From Caulobacter sp. (lineage in GTDB: Bacteria > Pseudomonadota > Alphaproteobacteria > Caulobacterales > Caulobacteraceae): a DNA stretch of 64,000 bases. Where the stretch lies: positions 36,769 through 100,768 of the forward strand of contig JAUSPV010000097.1 in NCBI GenBank assembly GCA_030652755.1, read 5' to 3'. This document shows positions 47,469-57,283 of this stretch, in pieces; within the stretch, counting starts at the first letter, position 1; every line of letters begins with the position of its first letter. The notes beneath the pieces are model-generated. The model had not been told where the DNA came from and did not search any database. It worked only from the letters and a program-made list of their open reading frames with translations. The position numbers and the translations under genes were made by a program.

Positions 47469-48365
47469 TTATCGAGAAGCAAGCGCCCGTTCGAAGAACA
47501 GGGCGGCGCGGTTGCGGACATCGGCCGTGGCCTTGGCGTTGAGCTCGACGCTCTGGGTCTTGCGGCCGGGCTCATCAAACCCGTGGCCGACGCTGTCATA
47601 GAGGGTCAGCTCGATATCGCCCCCGGCCTTGCGGCTGCGGTCAACCAGCGCCTTGCAGGCCGTCGGCGACGCACCCTTGTCGGCGCCCCCCATGAACACC
47701 CGCACCGGCGCGTAGGGCGTGTAGCCCTTCTTGTCGAAACGCTTCTTCAGAACGCAGCCGGGATAGAGGGCGACGGCGGCGCGGAAGCCGAGCTTGCGCA
47801 TGTCGCCGGGCTTGTCGTCGGCCATGGTCGCCAGGGCGGCGCCGCCGCCGTTGGAGAAGCCCATCAGCCCGACCCGGTCGCCGTCCACCTCCGGCAGGGC
47901 GCGCAGGTACTGCAGCGCGCCATAGGCGTCGAGCGGTCGGACGTCGACGTCATCGACACTGGCCGGCCTGTCGCGGACCGGGGTGTCGCCGAACCCCTGC
48001 GGGAAGCCGCGCGCGCCGTAGCTGTCGACGAGCAGCACGTAGTAGCCGCGAGACGCCCAGTACTGGCCCCAGAACTTGAAGCGCGGCGTCAGGGTCGTGG
48101 CCCGGTAGTCGCCGCCGGACCGGCTGGAATAGGCGCCGTCCTTGGTGTGCATCAGTACGACGGCCGGGGCCTTGCCGGCCGCCGCCGACGGCTTGAACAG
48201 ATAGCCGGTCAGCATCGGCTTGCCTTCGGCGAGGCTGCGGACGGAGACCTGCTCGACCGGCGCCCGGCCGGCCGGGCTGGCGGGCCCGTCCTCGTCCTGC
48301 GCCCGGGCCGGAAGGGCCGCCAGCGTCAGGCTGGCGAGGATGGCTGTAAGGGTGATGCGGATCAT
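47469..48365 (-). CDS. Dienelactone hydrolase family protein (alpha/beta hydrolase, exported)
   Basis: Signal peptide; GYYVLLVDSYGARGFPQGF; VGLMGFSNGGGAAL. Confidence 0.88.
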   Translation of the reverse strand: MIRITLTAILASLTLAALPARAQDEDGPASPAGRAPVEQVSVRSLAEGKPMLTGYLFKPSAAAGKAPAVVLMHTKDGAYSSRSGGDYRATTLTPRFKFWGQYWASRGYYVLLVDSYGARGFPQGFGDTPVRDRPASVDDVDVRPLDAYGALQYLRALPEVDGDRVGLMGFSNGGGAALATMADDKPGDMRKLGFRAAVALYPGCVLKKRFDKKGYTPYAPVRVFMGGADKGASPTACKALVDRSRKAGGDIELTLYDSVGHGFDEPGRKTQSVELNAKATADVRNRAALFFERALASR

Positions 48366-48375
48366 GACTGTCTCC

Positions 48376-49086
48376 CTAGAACCCCTGGCTCTTCTTCCAG
48401 GCTTCGTAGCGGCCTTTGGTTTCCTCGTTCGCGGGGTAGAGCCCCGGCAGCGGCACGCCGCGCTCGACTTCCGAGACGATCCAGCCCTCGAGCCGCTCCT
48501 GCTCGACGCCTTCCTCGGCGACCTGCGCGACGAGATCGGCCGGGATGACGACCGCGCCGTCCTGGTCGGCGACGATGACGTCGTCGGGGAAGATGGCCAC
48601 GCCGCCGCAGGAGACCGGCTCCTGCCAGCCGACGAAGGTCAGGCCGGCGACCGACGGCGGGGCGGCGACGCCGGCGCACCAGACGGGCAGGCCCGTGGCC
48701 TTCACGCCGACCGCGTCACGCACGACGCCGTCGGTGACCAGGGCGGCCACGCCGCGCTTGACCATCCGGGCGCAGAGGATGTCGCCGAACACGCCGGCGT
48801 CGGTGCAGCCCAGGCCGTCGATGACCACCACCACGCCCTCCGGCATGTCCTCGATGGCCGCGCGGGTCGACCGGGGCGAGGCCCAGGAGGCCGGCGTCGC
48901 CAGGTCCTCGCGGGCGGGCACGAAGCGCATGGTGAAAGCCGGACCGGCGACGCGGCCCTCGGCGGCGGCGTAGGGCAGCGCGCCGCGCAGCCAGACGTTC
49001 CGCAGGCCCTTCTTGAGCAGGATGGTGGTCAGGGTGCCGGTCGAGATGGTCTCGAGCGTGGCCTTGAGCTTGGGGTCGAGGGGCAT
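48376..49086 (-). CDS. RraA family protein (HMG/CHA aldolase-like)
   Basis: VVVIDGLGCTDAGVFGDILCARMVKRGVAALVTDGVVRDAVGV; PDDVIVADQDGAVVIPADL. Confidence 0.88.
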   Translation of the reverse strand: MPLDPKLKATLETISTGTLTTILLKKGLRNVWLRGALPYAAAEGRVAGPAFTMRFVPAREDLATPASWASPRSTRAAIEDMPEGVVVVIDGLGCTDAGVFGDILCARMVKRGVAALVTDGVVRDAVGVKATGLPVWCAGVAAPPSVAGLTFVGWQEPVSCGGVAIFPDDVIVADQDGAVVIPADLVAQVAEEGVEQERLEGWIVSEVERGVPLPGLYPANEETKGRYEAWKKSQGF

Positions 49087-49115
49087 GGCGCGGGCTTTCT
49101 CAGGCGGAGGCGAGG

Positions 49116-49901
49116 CTAGATCGAGGCGATTTGGCCGCCGTCCACGCGGACGGTCGAACCGGTGACGTAGGAGGCGCGGGTCGAGGCGAGGAAGGCGACG
49201 ACGTCGGCGTATTCGCGCGGGTCGCCGTAGCGGCCGGCGGGGATGGCCCCCAGGCTGGCGGCCTCGACCTGGTCGACGGGGCGGCCCTCGCGCTCGGCGC
49301 GCTTCTCGTCGAGGAAACGGGTGCGGTCGGTGGCGATCCGGCCGGGCACGACGACGTTGCAGGTCACGCCGTCGCGGGCGACCTCGCGGGCCAGGGTCTT
49401 GGACCAGCCGACCAGCGACAGCCGCAGGGCGTTGGAGATGGCCAGATTGGCGATCGGCGCGATGACGCCCGAGGAGGTGCTGGTGATGATCCGCCCCCAG
49501 CGCCGGGCGATCATGCCGGGGAGCACGCGGTCCGTCGTGGCGATCACCGAGGCGACCATGGCCTGGAACTGGGCGGTCCAAAGGTCCGTCGACTGGCCCG
49601 AGGCGGTGGTCGGCGGCGGTCCGCCGGTGTTGTTGATCAGGATGTCGATCGCCCCGAGCGAGGCCTCGATCGCGGCGACGTTGGCGTCGATCACCGACAG
49701 ATCGGCCAGGTCCCAGCGCACCGGAAGCGCGCGGACGCCAAGCGCCTCGATCTCGCCGGCCAGGGCGGCCAGGGCGGATTCATTGCGGGCGGCGACGGCG
49801 ACGTTCGCGCCCTCGGCGGCCAGGCCCAGCGCGATGGCGCGGCCCAGTCCGCTGGAGGCGCCCAGCACGAGCGCGGTCTTGCCGGTAAGTCCTAGGTCCA
49901 T
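49116..49901 (-). CDS. SDR family oxidoreductase
   Basis: LVLGASSGLGRAIALGLAAEGANVAV; LINNTGG; YVTGSTVRVDGG. Confidence 0.93.
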   Translation of the reverse strand: MDLGLTGKTALVLGASSGLGRAIALGLAAEGANVAVAARNESALAALAGEIEALGVRALPVRWDLADLSVIDANVAAIEASLGAIDILINNTGGPPPTTASGQSTDLWTAQFQAMVASVIATTDRVLPGMIARRWGRIITSTSSGVIAPIANLAISNALRLSLVGWSKTLAREVARDGVTCNVVVPGRIATDRTRFLDEKRAEREGRPVDQVEAASLGAIPAGRYGDPREYADVVAFLASTRASYVTGSTVRVDGGQIASI

Positions 49902-49904
49902 GGT

Positions 49905-50837
49905 TCAGCTGTCCTGGGCGGCGCGGCGGTCGAAGCGGGCCAGCCGGGCGAGGAGGTAGTCGACCTCGGCCCGGGCCTTTTCGCTCAGCGCGACCGCCGG
50001 CTTGCGTTGATGGTCGCTGGCGATGACGCCGCGCTTCCTGAGGATGTATTTGCGGACGGCCAGGCCGACGCCCTGCTGGTGCTCGTAGCGCAGCAGCGGC
50101 AGGTGGGCGTCGAACAGGTCGTGGGCGGCGTCGCGGCGCCCGGCCCGGGCGTGCTCCACCAGTTCGACCAGCATGTCGGGGAAGGCATAGCCGGTCATGG
50201 CGCCGTCGGCCCCGCGCTCGGTCTCGAAGTCGAGGAACAGCCCGCCGTTGCCGCACAGGATCGAGATCGGCCGCATCGAGCCGTCGGCCTGAAAGCCGCG
50301 CAGGGTGGTGATCTTCTCCAGCCCGGGCCAGTCCTCGTGCTTGAGCATCACGCAGCCGGGATTGTCCTGGACGATCCGGCGAATGACGCCGGCGGTCATC
50401 TGGACCGACAGGACCAGCGGATAATCCTGCAGCACCCAGGGGGTGTCCCGCCCGACCGCCTCGGCGGCGCCGGCGAAGTAGCCGACGATCTGGTCGTCAG
50501 TGCGCAGGTTCGGCGGCGAGCCGATCATCACGCCCGCCGCGCCGACGTCCATCACCGCCCTGGCCAGCGAGCCCATGGCCGCGAAGCCCGGCGCGGAGAC
50601 CCCGACCACGACGGGCAAGGCGGTCCGCTTGATGACCCGGGTGGCGAAGGCCAGGGCCTCGGCCTGGTCGATCTTGGGCGCCTCCCCGAGGATCCCAAGG
50701 ATCGTCAGGCCGTCCACGCCGACGCCTTCGTAGAAGTCGACCATGCGATCGACCGAGGCGTCGTCGATGGCGCCGTCGGGCGTAAAGGGCGTCACGGCGA
50801 TGGCGTAGACGCCCCGCGTGCTTGCGTTGAACGACAT
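49905..50837 (-). CDS. Dihydrodipicolinate synthase family protein
   Basis: VYAIAVTPFTPDGAIDDASVDRMVDFYEGVGVDGLTILGILGEAPKI; MIGSPPN; LVLSVQM. Confidence 0.9.
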   Translation of the reverse strand: MSFNASTRGVYAIAVTPFTPDGAIDDASVDRMVDFYEGVGVDGLTILGILGEAPKIDQAEALAFATRVIKRTALPVVVGVSAPGFAAMGSLARAVMDVGAAGVMIGSPPNLRTDDQIVGYFAGAAEAVGRDTPWVLQDYPLVLSVQMTAGVIRRIVQDNPGCVMLKHEDWPGLEKITTLRGFQADGSMRPISILCGNGGLFLDFETERGADGAMTGYAFPDMLVELVEHARAGRRDAAHDLFDAHLPLLRYEHQQGVGLAVRKYILRKRGVIASDHQRKPAVALSEKARAEVDYLLARLARFDRRAAQDS

Positions 50838-50848
50838 GGCCTTTGGTC

Positions 50849-52597
50849 TCAATTCAAGGGTGCGACAGTCCTGGCGACGCCTTCGCGGCGGGAGTCCGCG
50901 CCGCCCACGAGGACGCCGTCGACGACCATCACGCCATGGATGCCGCTCTCCTCGCCGGCGCCGCGCTTGACGTCGACGCCGCGGGCCTTGAGGCCCTCGA
51001 CCACGCCGGGCGCGAACTTGTGGGCCTCGCCGTTGAAGTCCGGCCCCCGGGCCACGAGGTTGGGCAGGTCCATCGCCGCCTGCATCGGCAGTTTCCAGTC
51101 GAGGACGCCGATGAGGGTCTTGGCGACATAGGCGGGGATGGCGTTGCCGCCGGGCGAGCCGACCGCGCCGACGAACCGGCCCTGTTTGTCGAGGATGATC
51201 ACCGGCGTCATCGAGGATCGGGGACGCTTGCCGCCGGCGACGGCGTTGGCGGCCCGCGCGCCGTCCTTCTCGCGCGGATTGAACGAGAAGTCGGTCATCT
51301 GGTTGTTGAGCAGGAAGCCTTCGACCACGCGGCCGGATCCGAAGTAGGTCTCCACCGTCGTGGTCATGGAGACCACGTCGCCGTCCTTGTCGACGACGAC
51401 GAAGTGGGTGGTGCCGGACGGCTCGTCGGTCATGTCGATGCCGGCCATCACCGCGCCGGCCGGCTGTCCGGCCCGCGGCGGGCTGGACGACGCCTTCTTG
51501 CCGATCAGGCGGGCGCGCTGGTCCAGATAGGCGGGATCGAGCAGGCCGGCGACCGGAACCTGGACGAAGCGCGGGTCGCCGACATAGCGGTCGCGGTCGG
51601 CGTACATCACGCGGCTGGCCTCGGCGAACAGGTACCAGGCCTGGGGGTCGGCCGGGCCGCGCTGGTCGATGTCGGTGCGCTCCAGCAGTCCGAGAAGCTC
51701 CAGAAGCCCGACGCCGCTGGCCGGCGGCGACGGTACGCAGACGATATGCACGCGGTAGGGCTTGCAGAGCGCCGGGATCTCCTGCGGCTGGTAGCCGGCC
51801 AGATCGGCCAGGGTCATCGCGCCGGCATAGGGCGCGGCCGTGGTGCGGGCGACGATCTTCTCGGCGATCGGACCGGTGTAGAGCACCCTGGAGCCTTCGC
51901 CGGCCATCCGGCGCATGACGCCGGCGTAGGGGGCGTTGCGGTACGGGTCGCCGGTCCGCAACGGCGTGCCGTCCGGTCGCGCGAACAGGGCGCGGGCGTC
52001 CGGCGTCAGGTCGGTCGCCGCGTAGCGCTCGATCTGTTCGGCCATGCGCGGGGTGATCGTGAAGCCCTGCTCGGCCGCCGCGGCGGTGTCCTCGAACAGG
52101 GTGTTCCAGGGCAGCTTGCCGTGGCGCTTCTGAACCGCCTCCAGCATGGCCATGGCGCCGGGCACGCCGGTCGCCCGGCCGCTGCGCATGGCGTCGACCC
52201 GCTTCAGCGGCGCGCCGTCATCGTCGAGGAACATGGTCGGCGAAGCCGCGGCGGGCGCGGTCTCACGGCCGTTCCAGGCGGTCACTTCACCGGTTTCGCT
52301 GTCGTAGTGCATCAGGAAGCCGCCGCCGCCGATGCCGCTGGCCTGCGGTTCGACCAGGCCCAGCATCACCTGCACCGCCACCGCCGCGTCGGCGGCGCTG
52401 CCGCCCCGGCGAAGGACGTTCAGACCCGCCTCGACGGCCATCGGATTGGCGGCCGCCACGAAACCTCCCGACGCCTGCGCCGCCGCGGGAGCGGGCGCGG
52501 TCGGCGCGACCTGTGGGGGGGTCGCGCCGCCCGGCCCGGCCGCCAGGATCGCCGTGATGGCGAAGCCGGCGGCGGTCCGGCGCAGCAGGCCGCTCAC
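50849..52597 (-). CDS. ggt: Gamma-glutamyltransferase
   Basis: SGTTHFVVVDKDGDVVSMTTTVETYFGSGRVVEGFLLNNQMTDF; GAVGSPGGNAIPAYV. Confidence 0.93.
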   Translation of the reverse strand: MSGLLRRTAAGFAITAILAAGPGGATPPQVAPTAPAPAAAQASGGFVAAANPMAVEAGLNVLRRGGSAADAAVAVQVMLGLVEPQASGIGGGGFLMHYDSETGEVTAWNGRETAPAAASPTMFLDDDGAPLKRVDAMRSGRATGVPGAMAMLEAVQKRHGKLPWNTLFEDTAAAAEQGFTITPRMAEQIERYAATDLTPDARALFARPDGTPLRTGDPYRNAPYAGVMRRMAGEGSRVLYTGPIAEKIVARTTAAPYAGAMTLADLAGYQPQEIPALCKPYRVHIVCVPSPPASGVGLLELLGLLERTDIDQRGPADPQAWYLFAEASRVMYADRDRYVGDPRFVQVPVAGLLDPAYLDQRARLIGKKASSSPPRAGQPAGAVMAGIDMTDEPSGTTHFVVVDKDGDVVSMTTTVETYFGSGRVVEGFLLNNQMTDFSFNPREKDGARAANAVAGGKRPRSSMTPVIILDKQGRFVGAVGSPGGNAIPAYVAKTLIGVLDWKLPMQAAMDLPNLVARGPDFNGEAHKFAPGVVEGLKARGVDVKRGAGEESGIHGVMVVDGVLVGGADSRREGVARTVAPLN

Positions 52598-54324
52598 GGG
52601 GCCACCGCCAGCGCGCCGGGCCTGCGCGGGTCGGCGGCGCCGAGGAACAGGCCCTTGTCGATCATGATGGACTGGGCGCTGCCCATGGTTTCGGCGGTCT
52701 TCACCGGATGCCCCTTGGCGCGAAGGGCCGCGACGGTGTCGGGGTTAAAGTTGGGCTCGACCTCGAGGGTGTCCGTCGCCGCCTGGAAGATGCGCGGCTG
52801 GTGGGTCGCCTCGGCCACGTTGAGGCCGAAGTCGACGACGTTGACGATGACCTGCAGCACCGTGTCGATGATCGTGCTGCCTCCGGGCGTGCCGGTGATC
52901 AGCCAGGGCTTGCCGTCCTTGAAGACGATGGTGGGCATCATCGTCGACAGCATCCGCTTGCCGGGCGCCATGGCGTTGAGCGGCGCCGGTCCGCCCGTCC
53001 GCGTCGCTTCGAACGCCTGCTCGTGGCTGTAGTTGTTCATCTGGTTGTTGAGGACGAAGCCGGTCCCCTCGATCATCACGCCCGAGCCGAAGTCGGCGCC
53101 CAGGGTGTAGGTGGTGCTGACCACATTCCCCGCCGCGTCCGCCACGCTGTAGTGGGTGGTGCTGGGGCTCTCGAATTTCCACGGATCGCCGGCGCCGAGC
53201 GCCTTGGCGGGCTTGGCCTTGTCGGCGTCGATCAGCCTGGCGCGCTCGGCGCCGTAGGCCTTGGAGGTGAAGCCCTTCAGCGGGACCTTCACGAAGTCGG
53301 TGTCGCCGAGGAACTGGTAGCGGTCGGCGTAGGCCAGCTTCATGGCCTCGGCCATCACGTGCAGGGCTCCGGAAGAGCCCGCGCCGCCGAGCGCCTTGAG
53401 GTCGAAGTGCTCCAGGGTGTTGAGCATCTGCAGCAGGGTGGCGCCGCCCGCGCTGGCCGGCGGCGTGGTCGCCACCGTGTAGCCGCGGTAGGTTCCCATC
53501 AGCGGCTCCCGCACCACGGGCTTGTAGGCGGCCAGATCCTCCAGGGTGATCAGGCCGTTGTTGGCCTTCATGTCGGCGGCGAAGCGGCGGGCGATCTCGC
53601 CCTTGTAGAAGGCGTCGGCGCCGTGGTCGGCGATCTGCCGCAGCGACCAGGCGAGGTCAGGCTGCTTCAGCGTCTCGCCGGCTTTGTAGAGCTCGCCGCC
53701 CGGCTTGTAGAAGGTCCGCTGGCCGGCGACGCTCTCGGTCATCCGCTCCTGGGCCCAGCTGAAGACAAAGGCTTCGTCAGGGGTCAGCACGACGCCTTCG
53801 GCCGCCAGCCGCCAGGCCGGCATGACGACGTCCTTCCAGGGCAGCTTGCCGTACCGCCTGTGGGCCAGGGCCAGGCCGGCGACCGTGCCGGGCACCGCCG
53901 GGGCGCGGTAGCCCCGCGACGCCCGCGCCGTTTCCTCGCCGTCCTTGTCGATGAACATGTCCGGCTTGGCGGCGGCCGGGGCGACGGAGCGGAAGTCGAG
54001 CACCACCGTCTTGTCGGTCTCGGCCACGTACACCAGCATGAAGCCGTCGCCGCCGATGTTGCCGGCCCGCGGCAGGGTGACCGCGAGGGCGAAGCCCACG
54101 GCCACGGCGGCGTCGACGGCGTTGCCGCCCTTGCGCAGGATCTCGGCCCCGACCTCGGTGGCGATCGCGTTCTGGCTGACCACCATGCCCCGCGTGCCCA
54201 CTACCGGATGGTGGATGGACGGATACTCGAGGAGTTGGCGGCGTTGCGGCTGGGCCTGCGCCAGCGGCGCGAACGCCACCGACAGGGCCGCGAGGGCCGT
54301 CAGCCAGAACCGGATCATGCGCAT
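52594..54324 (-). CDS. ggt: Gamma-glutamyltransferase
   Basis: PSTTHYSVADAAGNVVSTTYTLGADFGSGVMIEGTGFVLNNQMNNYS; LITGTPGGSTIIDTVLQ; ATGA overlap with second ggt. Confidence 0.93.
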   Translation of the reverse strand: MRMIRFWLTALAALSVAFAPLAQAQPQRRQLLEYPSIHHPVVGTRGMVVSQNAIATEVGAEILRKGGNAVDAAVAVGFALAVTLPRAGNIGGDGFMLVYVAETDKTVVLDFRSVAPAAAKPDMFIDKDGEETARASRGYRAPAVPGTVAGLALAHRRYGKLPWKDVVMPAWRLAAEGVVLTPDEAFVFSWAQERMTESVAGQRTFYKPGGELYKAGETLKQPDLAWSLRQIADHGADAFYKGEIARRFAADMKANNGLITLEDLAAYKPVVREPLMGTYRGYTVATTPPASAGGATLLQMLNTLEHFDLKALGGAGSSGALHVMAEAMKLAYADRYQFLGDTDFVKVPLKGFTSKAYGAERARLIDADKAKPAKALGAGDPWKFESPSTTHYSVADAAGNVVSTTYTLGADFGSGVMIEGTGFVLNNQMNNYSHEQAFEATRTGGPAPLNAMAPGKRMLSTMMPTIVFKDGKPWLITGTPGGSTIIDTVLQVIVNVVDFGLNVAEATHQPRIFQAATDTLEVEPNFNPDTVAALRAKGHPVKTAETMGSAQSIMIDKGLFLGAADPRRPGALAVAP

Positions 54325-54327
54325 GGG

Positions 54328-55632
54328 TCAGACATCCTTCGAAGACTTGTAGATCTCGACATCGATCTCGTTCTCCCAACGGGCCACCACCGTCGCCACG
54401 GCGAGGTCGCTGGTGTTGTTGGGAACCGTCCGGATCATGTCGAGGACCCGGTCAAAGGGCAGAATGAAGCCGACCAGAATAGCGGTCTGCTCGGGTGTGA
54501 TGCCGAACGTGGTCAGCACGCCGGCCAGCATGAACAACGACGCCGACGGCACCGGCGCGGTGCCGACCGCGACCATCACCGTGGTGACGCCGATCAGCAG
54601 GTACTGGTCGAGGGTGAGCTGAACGCCGAACGCCTGGGCGGCGAAGGTGGCGAGCAGGCCGATGTAGAGCGCCGTGCCGTCCATGCTGACCGTGGTGCCC
54701 AACGGCAGGGCCGTTGAGACGACCGCCGGCTTGATTCCGAGGTTCTCCTCGGCCACGCGCATCGCCACCGGCAGGGTGGCCGAGCTGGAGGAGGTGGAGA
54801 AGGCGACCAGCATGGCGTCGGTGATGCCCCGGAAGAACGGAACCACCGGCAGCCAGGCCATCAGCCGCACCACCAGACCGTGGACGATGAAGCTCTGGAA
54901 CATCGAGCCGCCGAGAACGCAGAGCGCCAGGACGCCGATGCTGGCGAACACGCCCAGGCCCGTCGTGCCCATGACCGTGGCGATCAGGGCGAAGACGCCG
55001 AAGGGCGCCAGCTCCATGATGATGGCGACGACCTTGAGCATCACCTCGGACGCCGCCTCGAACAGCGAGGCCAGGGGTTTGGCCTTCTCGCCGGTGGCCA
55101 GGATCGCCGATCCCAGCAGCAGGGCGAAGAAGATGGTCGGCAACAGCGCGCCGTCGGCCAAGGCCTTGAAGACGTTGGCGGGCACCACGTCGGTGATCTT
55201 CAGGCCCACCGATTCGGTGGTGTTCAGCACCTGCGGCGTGGCGGCCGAGAAGTCGGCGCCGAGGCCCGGCTGCGCCACCGCGCCCAGCGACAGGCCGACG
55301 ACCACGGCGATGGTCGTCGTGAACAGGTAGAGCAGCAGCGTCTTGACCCCGATGGAGCCGAGGCGGCGGGGGTCGCCGAGCGCCGCGACGCCGGAGACGA
55401 TGGTCACCAGAACCAGCGGGATCACCGCCATGCGGATCAGCAGCACGAACAGGTCGCCGATCCACTTGATCGAGGCGGCGCCGGGGCCCCAGAGGTAGCC
55501 GACGACGCCGCCGATCAGCAGCGAAGCGATGATGCGCTGCCAGAGCGGAATGGCGAACCACAGGCCGGCGACGCGGCCCAGGGGGCCGGGCTTCTTCGGC
55601 TGGTCCGCGGGGGGATTGGAGACTTCGGTCAT
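54328..55632 (-). CDS. Dicarboxylate/amino acid:cation symporter (DAACS)
   Basis: FSTSSSSATLPVAMRVAEENLGI; PLGTTVSMDGTALYIGL; PFDRVLDMIRTVPNNTSDLAVATVVARWE. Confidence 0.95.
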   Translation of the reverse strand: MTEVSNPPADQPKKPGPLGRVAGLWFAIPLWQRIIASLLIGGVVGYLWGPGAASIKWIGDLFVLLIRMAVIPLVLVTIVSGVAALGDPRRLGSIGVKTLLLYLFTTTIAVVVGLSLGAVAQPGLGADFSAATPQVLNTTESVGLKITDVVPANVFKALADGALLPTIFFALLLGSAILATGEKAKPLASLFEAASEVMLKVVAIIMELAPFGVFALIATVMGTTGLGVFASIGVLALCVLGGSMFQSFIVHGLVVRLMAWLPVVPFFRGITDAMLVAFSTSSSSATLPVAMRVAEENLGIKPAVVSTALPLGTTVSMDGTALYIGLLATFAAQAFGVQLTLDQYLLIGVTTVMVAVGTAPVPSASLFMLAGVLTTFGITPEQTAILVGFILPFDRVLDMIRTVPNNTSDLAVATVVARWENEIDVEIYKSSKDV

Positions 55633-57254
55633 GCAGGGCACTTCCATTCGGGATGGACGGGACGGCGCAGGCCCTTGCCAGCGAGCGCCAGAGTCGGACG
55701 TCCATCTTCGATTGCCGGGCGGCCATTGACGAGGGCCCATCGCACCCCCGTCGAAAGCCGGGTCGGATGCTCGTAGTCGGCCCGGGCGGCGAAGGTCGCC
55801 GGATCGAAGACCACGACGTCCGCGAACTTGCCCGCCGCGAGATAACCGCGACCCTCGAGGCCAAAGGTGTCGGCGACCAGACCGGCGCTGCGGCGCACGT
55901 ACTGCTCCGGAGTCAGCAGCCGCCCCTCGGTCACGAACCGCGTCCAGGCCAGCGGAAAAGTCCCGTACTTGCGCGGGTGGCCGGGGCTGCCGTCCGAGCC
56001 GGTCATGACCCAGGGCTGTACGGCGAAGGCCGATATGTCGGCGTCGGTCATGTTGAAGCTGGCCACGCGGGCGTCGCCCTCGTCACGGACGACCCGGATC
56101 GCCGCCTCGACCGGATCGACCTTCCAGGCCGCGGCCAGCTCGCCGAGCCGCTGGCCGGCGAAGGGGCCCGACGTGAGCAGCAGCGAGGTTGGACCCCCAC
56201 GCCGGCGGAGATTGTCGGCGATGTCGGCGACCAGCCGGTCGCGCAGGGCCGGATCGGCCAGCCGCGCCTTCAGCGCCGCCTCGCCGCCGTCCATCGCCCA
56301 GCGGGGCATGAGGGCGTTGGAGACCCGGGTGCCGGAGGCGGACCAGGGATAGTGGTCGGCGGTGACGCTGCGCCCCTTCGCCCGTTCGGCCTCGATCAGG
56401 GCGATGACCTCGGCGGCCTTGCCGTGAACGTCGACGCCGAGGGCCTTGATGTGGGCGAAGTGGACCGGCATCCCCGCCTCGCGACCCACCCGCAGCGCTT
56501 CTTCCACGGCGGCGAGCAGGCCGATGTTGTCGGAGCCTTCATCGCGCAGGTGACTGTCGTAGACGCCGCCCCGCGTCGCCGCCTCGCGGGCCAGGGCGAT
56601 GACCTCTTCGGTGGTCGAGAAGCTTTGCGGCGCATAGTAGAGGCCGGTGGAGAAGCCGACGGCGCCCTCGCACATCGCGCCGGCGACCAGGGTCTTCATC
56701 CGCGCCAGTTCGGCGGGCGTCGGCGCGCGGTCCGCCTGGCCCACGACGGCGCGACGCACCGCGCCGAACCCGACGAAGGCGGCGACATTCACGCCCACGC
56801 CCTGCCGCTCGGCCTGGCTGGACCTTACGGCGATGTCAGGCTGACCGTCGCCGTCGTTGCCGATGAAGACGGTGGTCACGCCCTGGGTGAGGTAGTTGAT
56901 GTTGGCCCTGATCGCCGGGTCGTCGGCGGCGAGGTCGGAGCCGGCATGGGTATGGGGATCGATGAATCCCGGCGCCACGATCAGGCCGGCGACATCGATA
57001 ACCCTCGCCGCCTCCCGGCCCGCGGCGTCGCCGACCAGGACGATGCGGTCGCCGATGACGCCGACATCGGCCCGGCGGGCCGGAGCCCCGGTCCCGTCGA
57101 TCACCTGCCCGCCCCGCAGGAGCAGATCGAGGCGGGGTCCACCCGCCTCTACAGCGCCGCCGTGCGACCCGCCGAGGGCCAGGGCCGTCGCGATGACGGC
57201 GCCGATCCACGGCAGGCGCACTTCGGGCGTTCCTCGGCGCGAGGGCCGGACCAT
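55629..57254 (-). CDS. N-acyl-D-amino-acid deacylase (D-aminoacylase family)
   Basis: LLLRGGQVIDGTGAPARRADVGVIGDRIVLVGD; APGFIDPHTHAGSDL; YDSHLRDEGSDNIGLLAAVEEAL; TGSDGSPGHPRKYGTFPL. Confidence 0.9.
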   Translation of the reverse strand: MVRPSRRGTPEVRLPWIGAVIATALALGGSHGGAVEAGGPRLDLLLRGGQVIDGTGAPARRADVGVIGDRIVLVGDAAGREAARVIDVAGLIVAPGFIDPHTHAGSDLAADDPAIRANINYLTQGVTTVFIGNDGDGQPDIAVRSSQAERQGVGVNVAAFVGFGAVRRAVVGQADRAPTPAELARMKTLVAGAMCEGAVGFSTGLYYAPQSFSTTEEVIALAREAATRGGVYDSHLRDEGSDNIGLLAAVEEALRVGREAGMPVHFAHIKALGVDVHGKAAEVIALIEAERAKGRSVTADHYPWSASGTRVSNALMPRWAMDGGEAALKARLADPALRDRLVADIADNLRRRGGPTSLLLTSGPFAGQRLGELAAAWKVDPVEAAIRVVRDEGDARVASFNMTDADISAFAVQPWVMTGSDGSPGHPRKYGTFPLAWTRFVTEGRLLTPEQYVRRSAGLVADTFGLEGRGYLAAGKFADVVVFDPATFAARADYEHPTRLSTGVRWALVNGRPAIEDGRPTLALAGKGLRRPVHPEWKCPA

Positions 57255-57283
57255 AGCCAACTCCTTGGACCTGAGACCGGGCG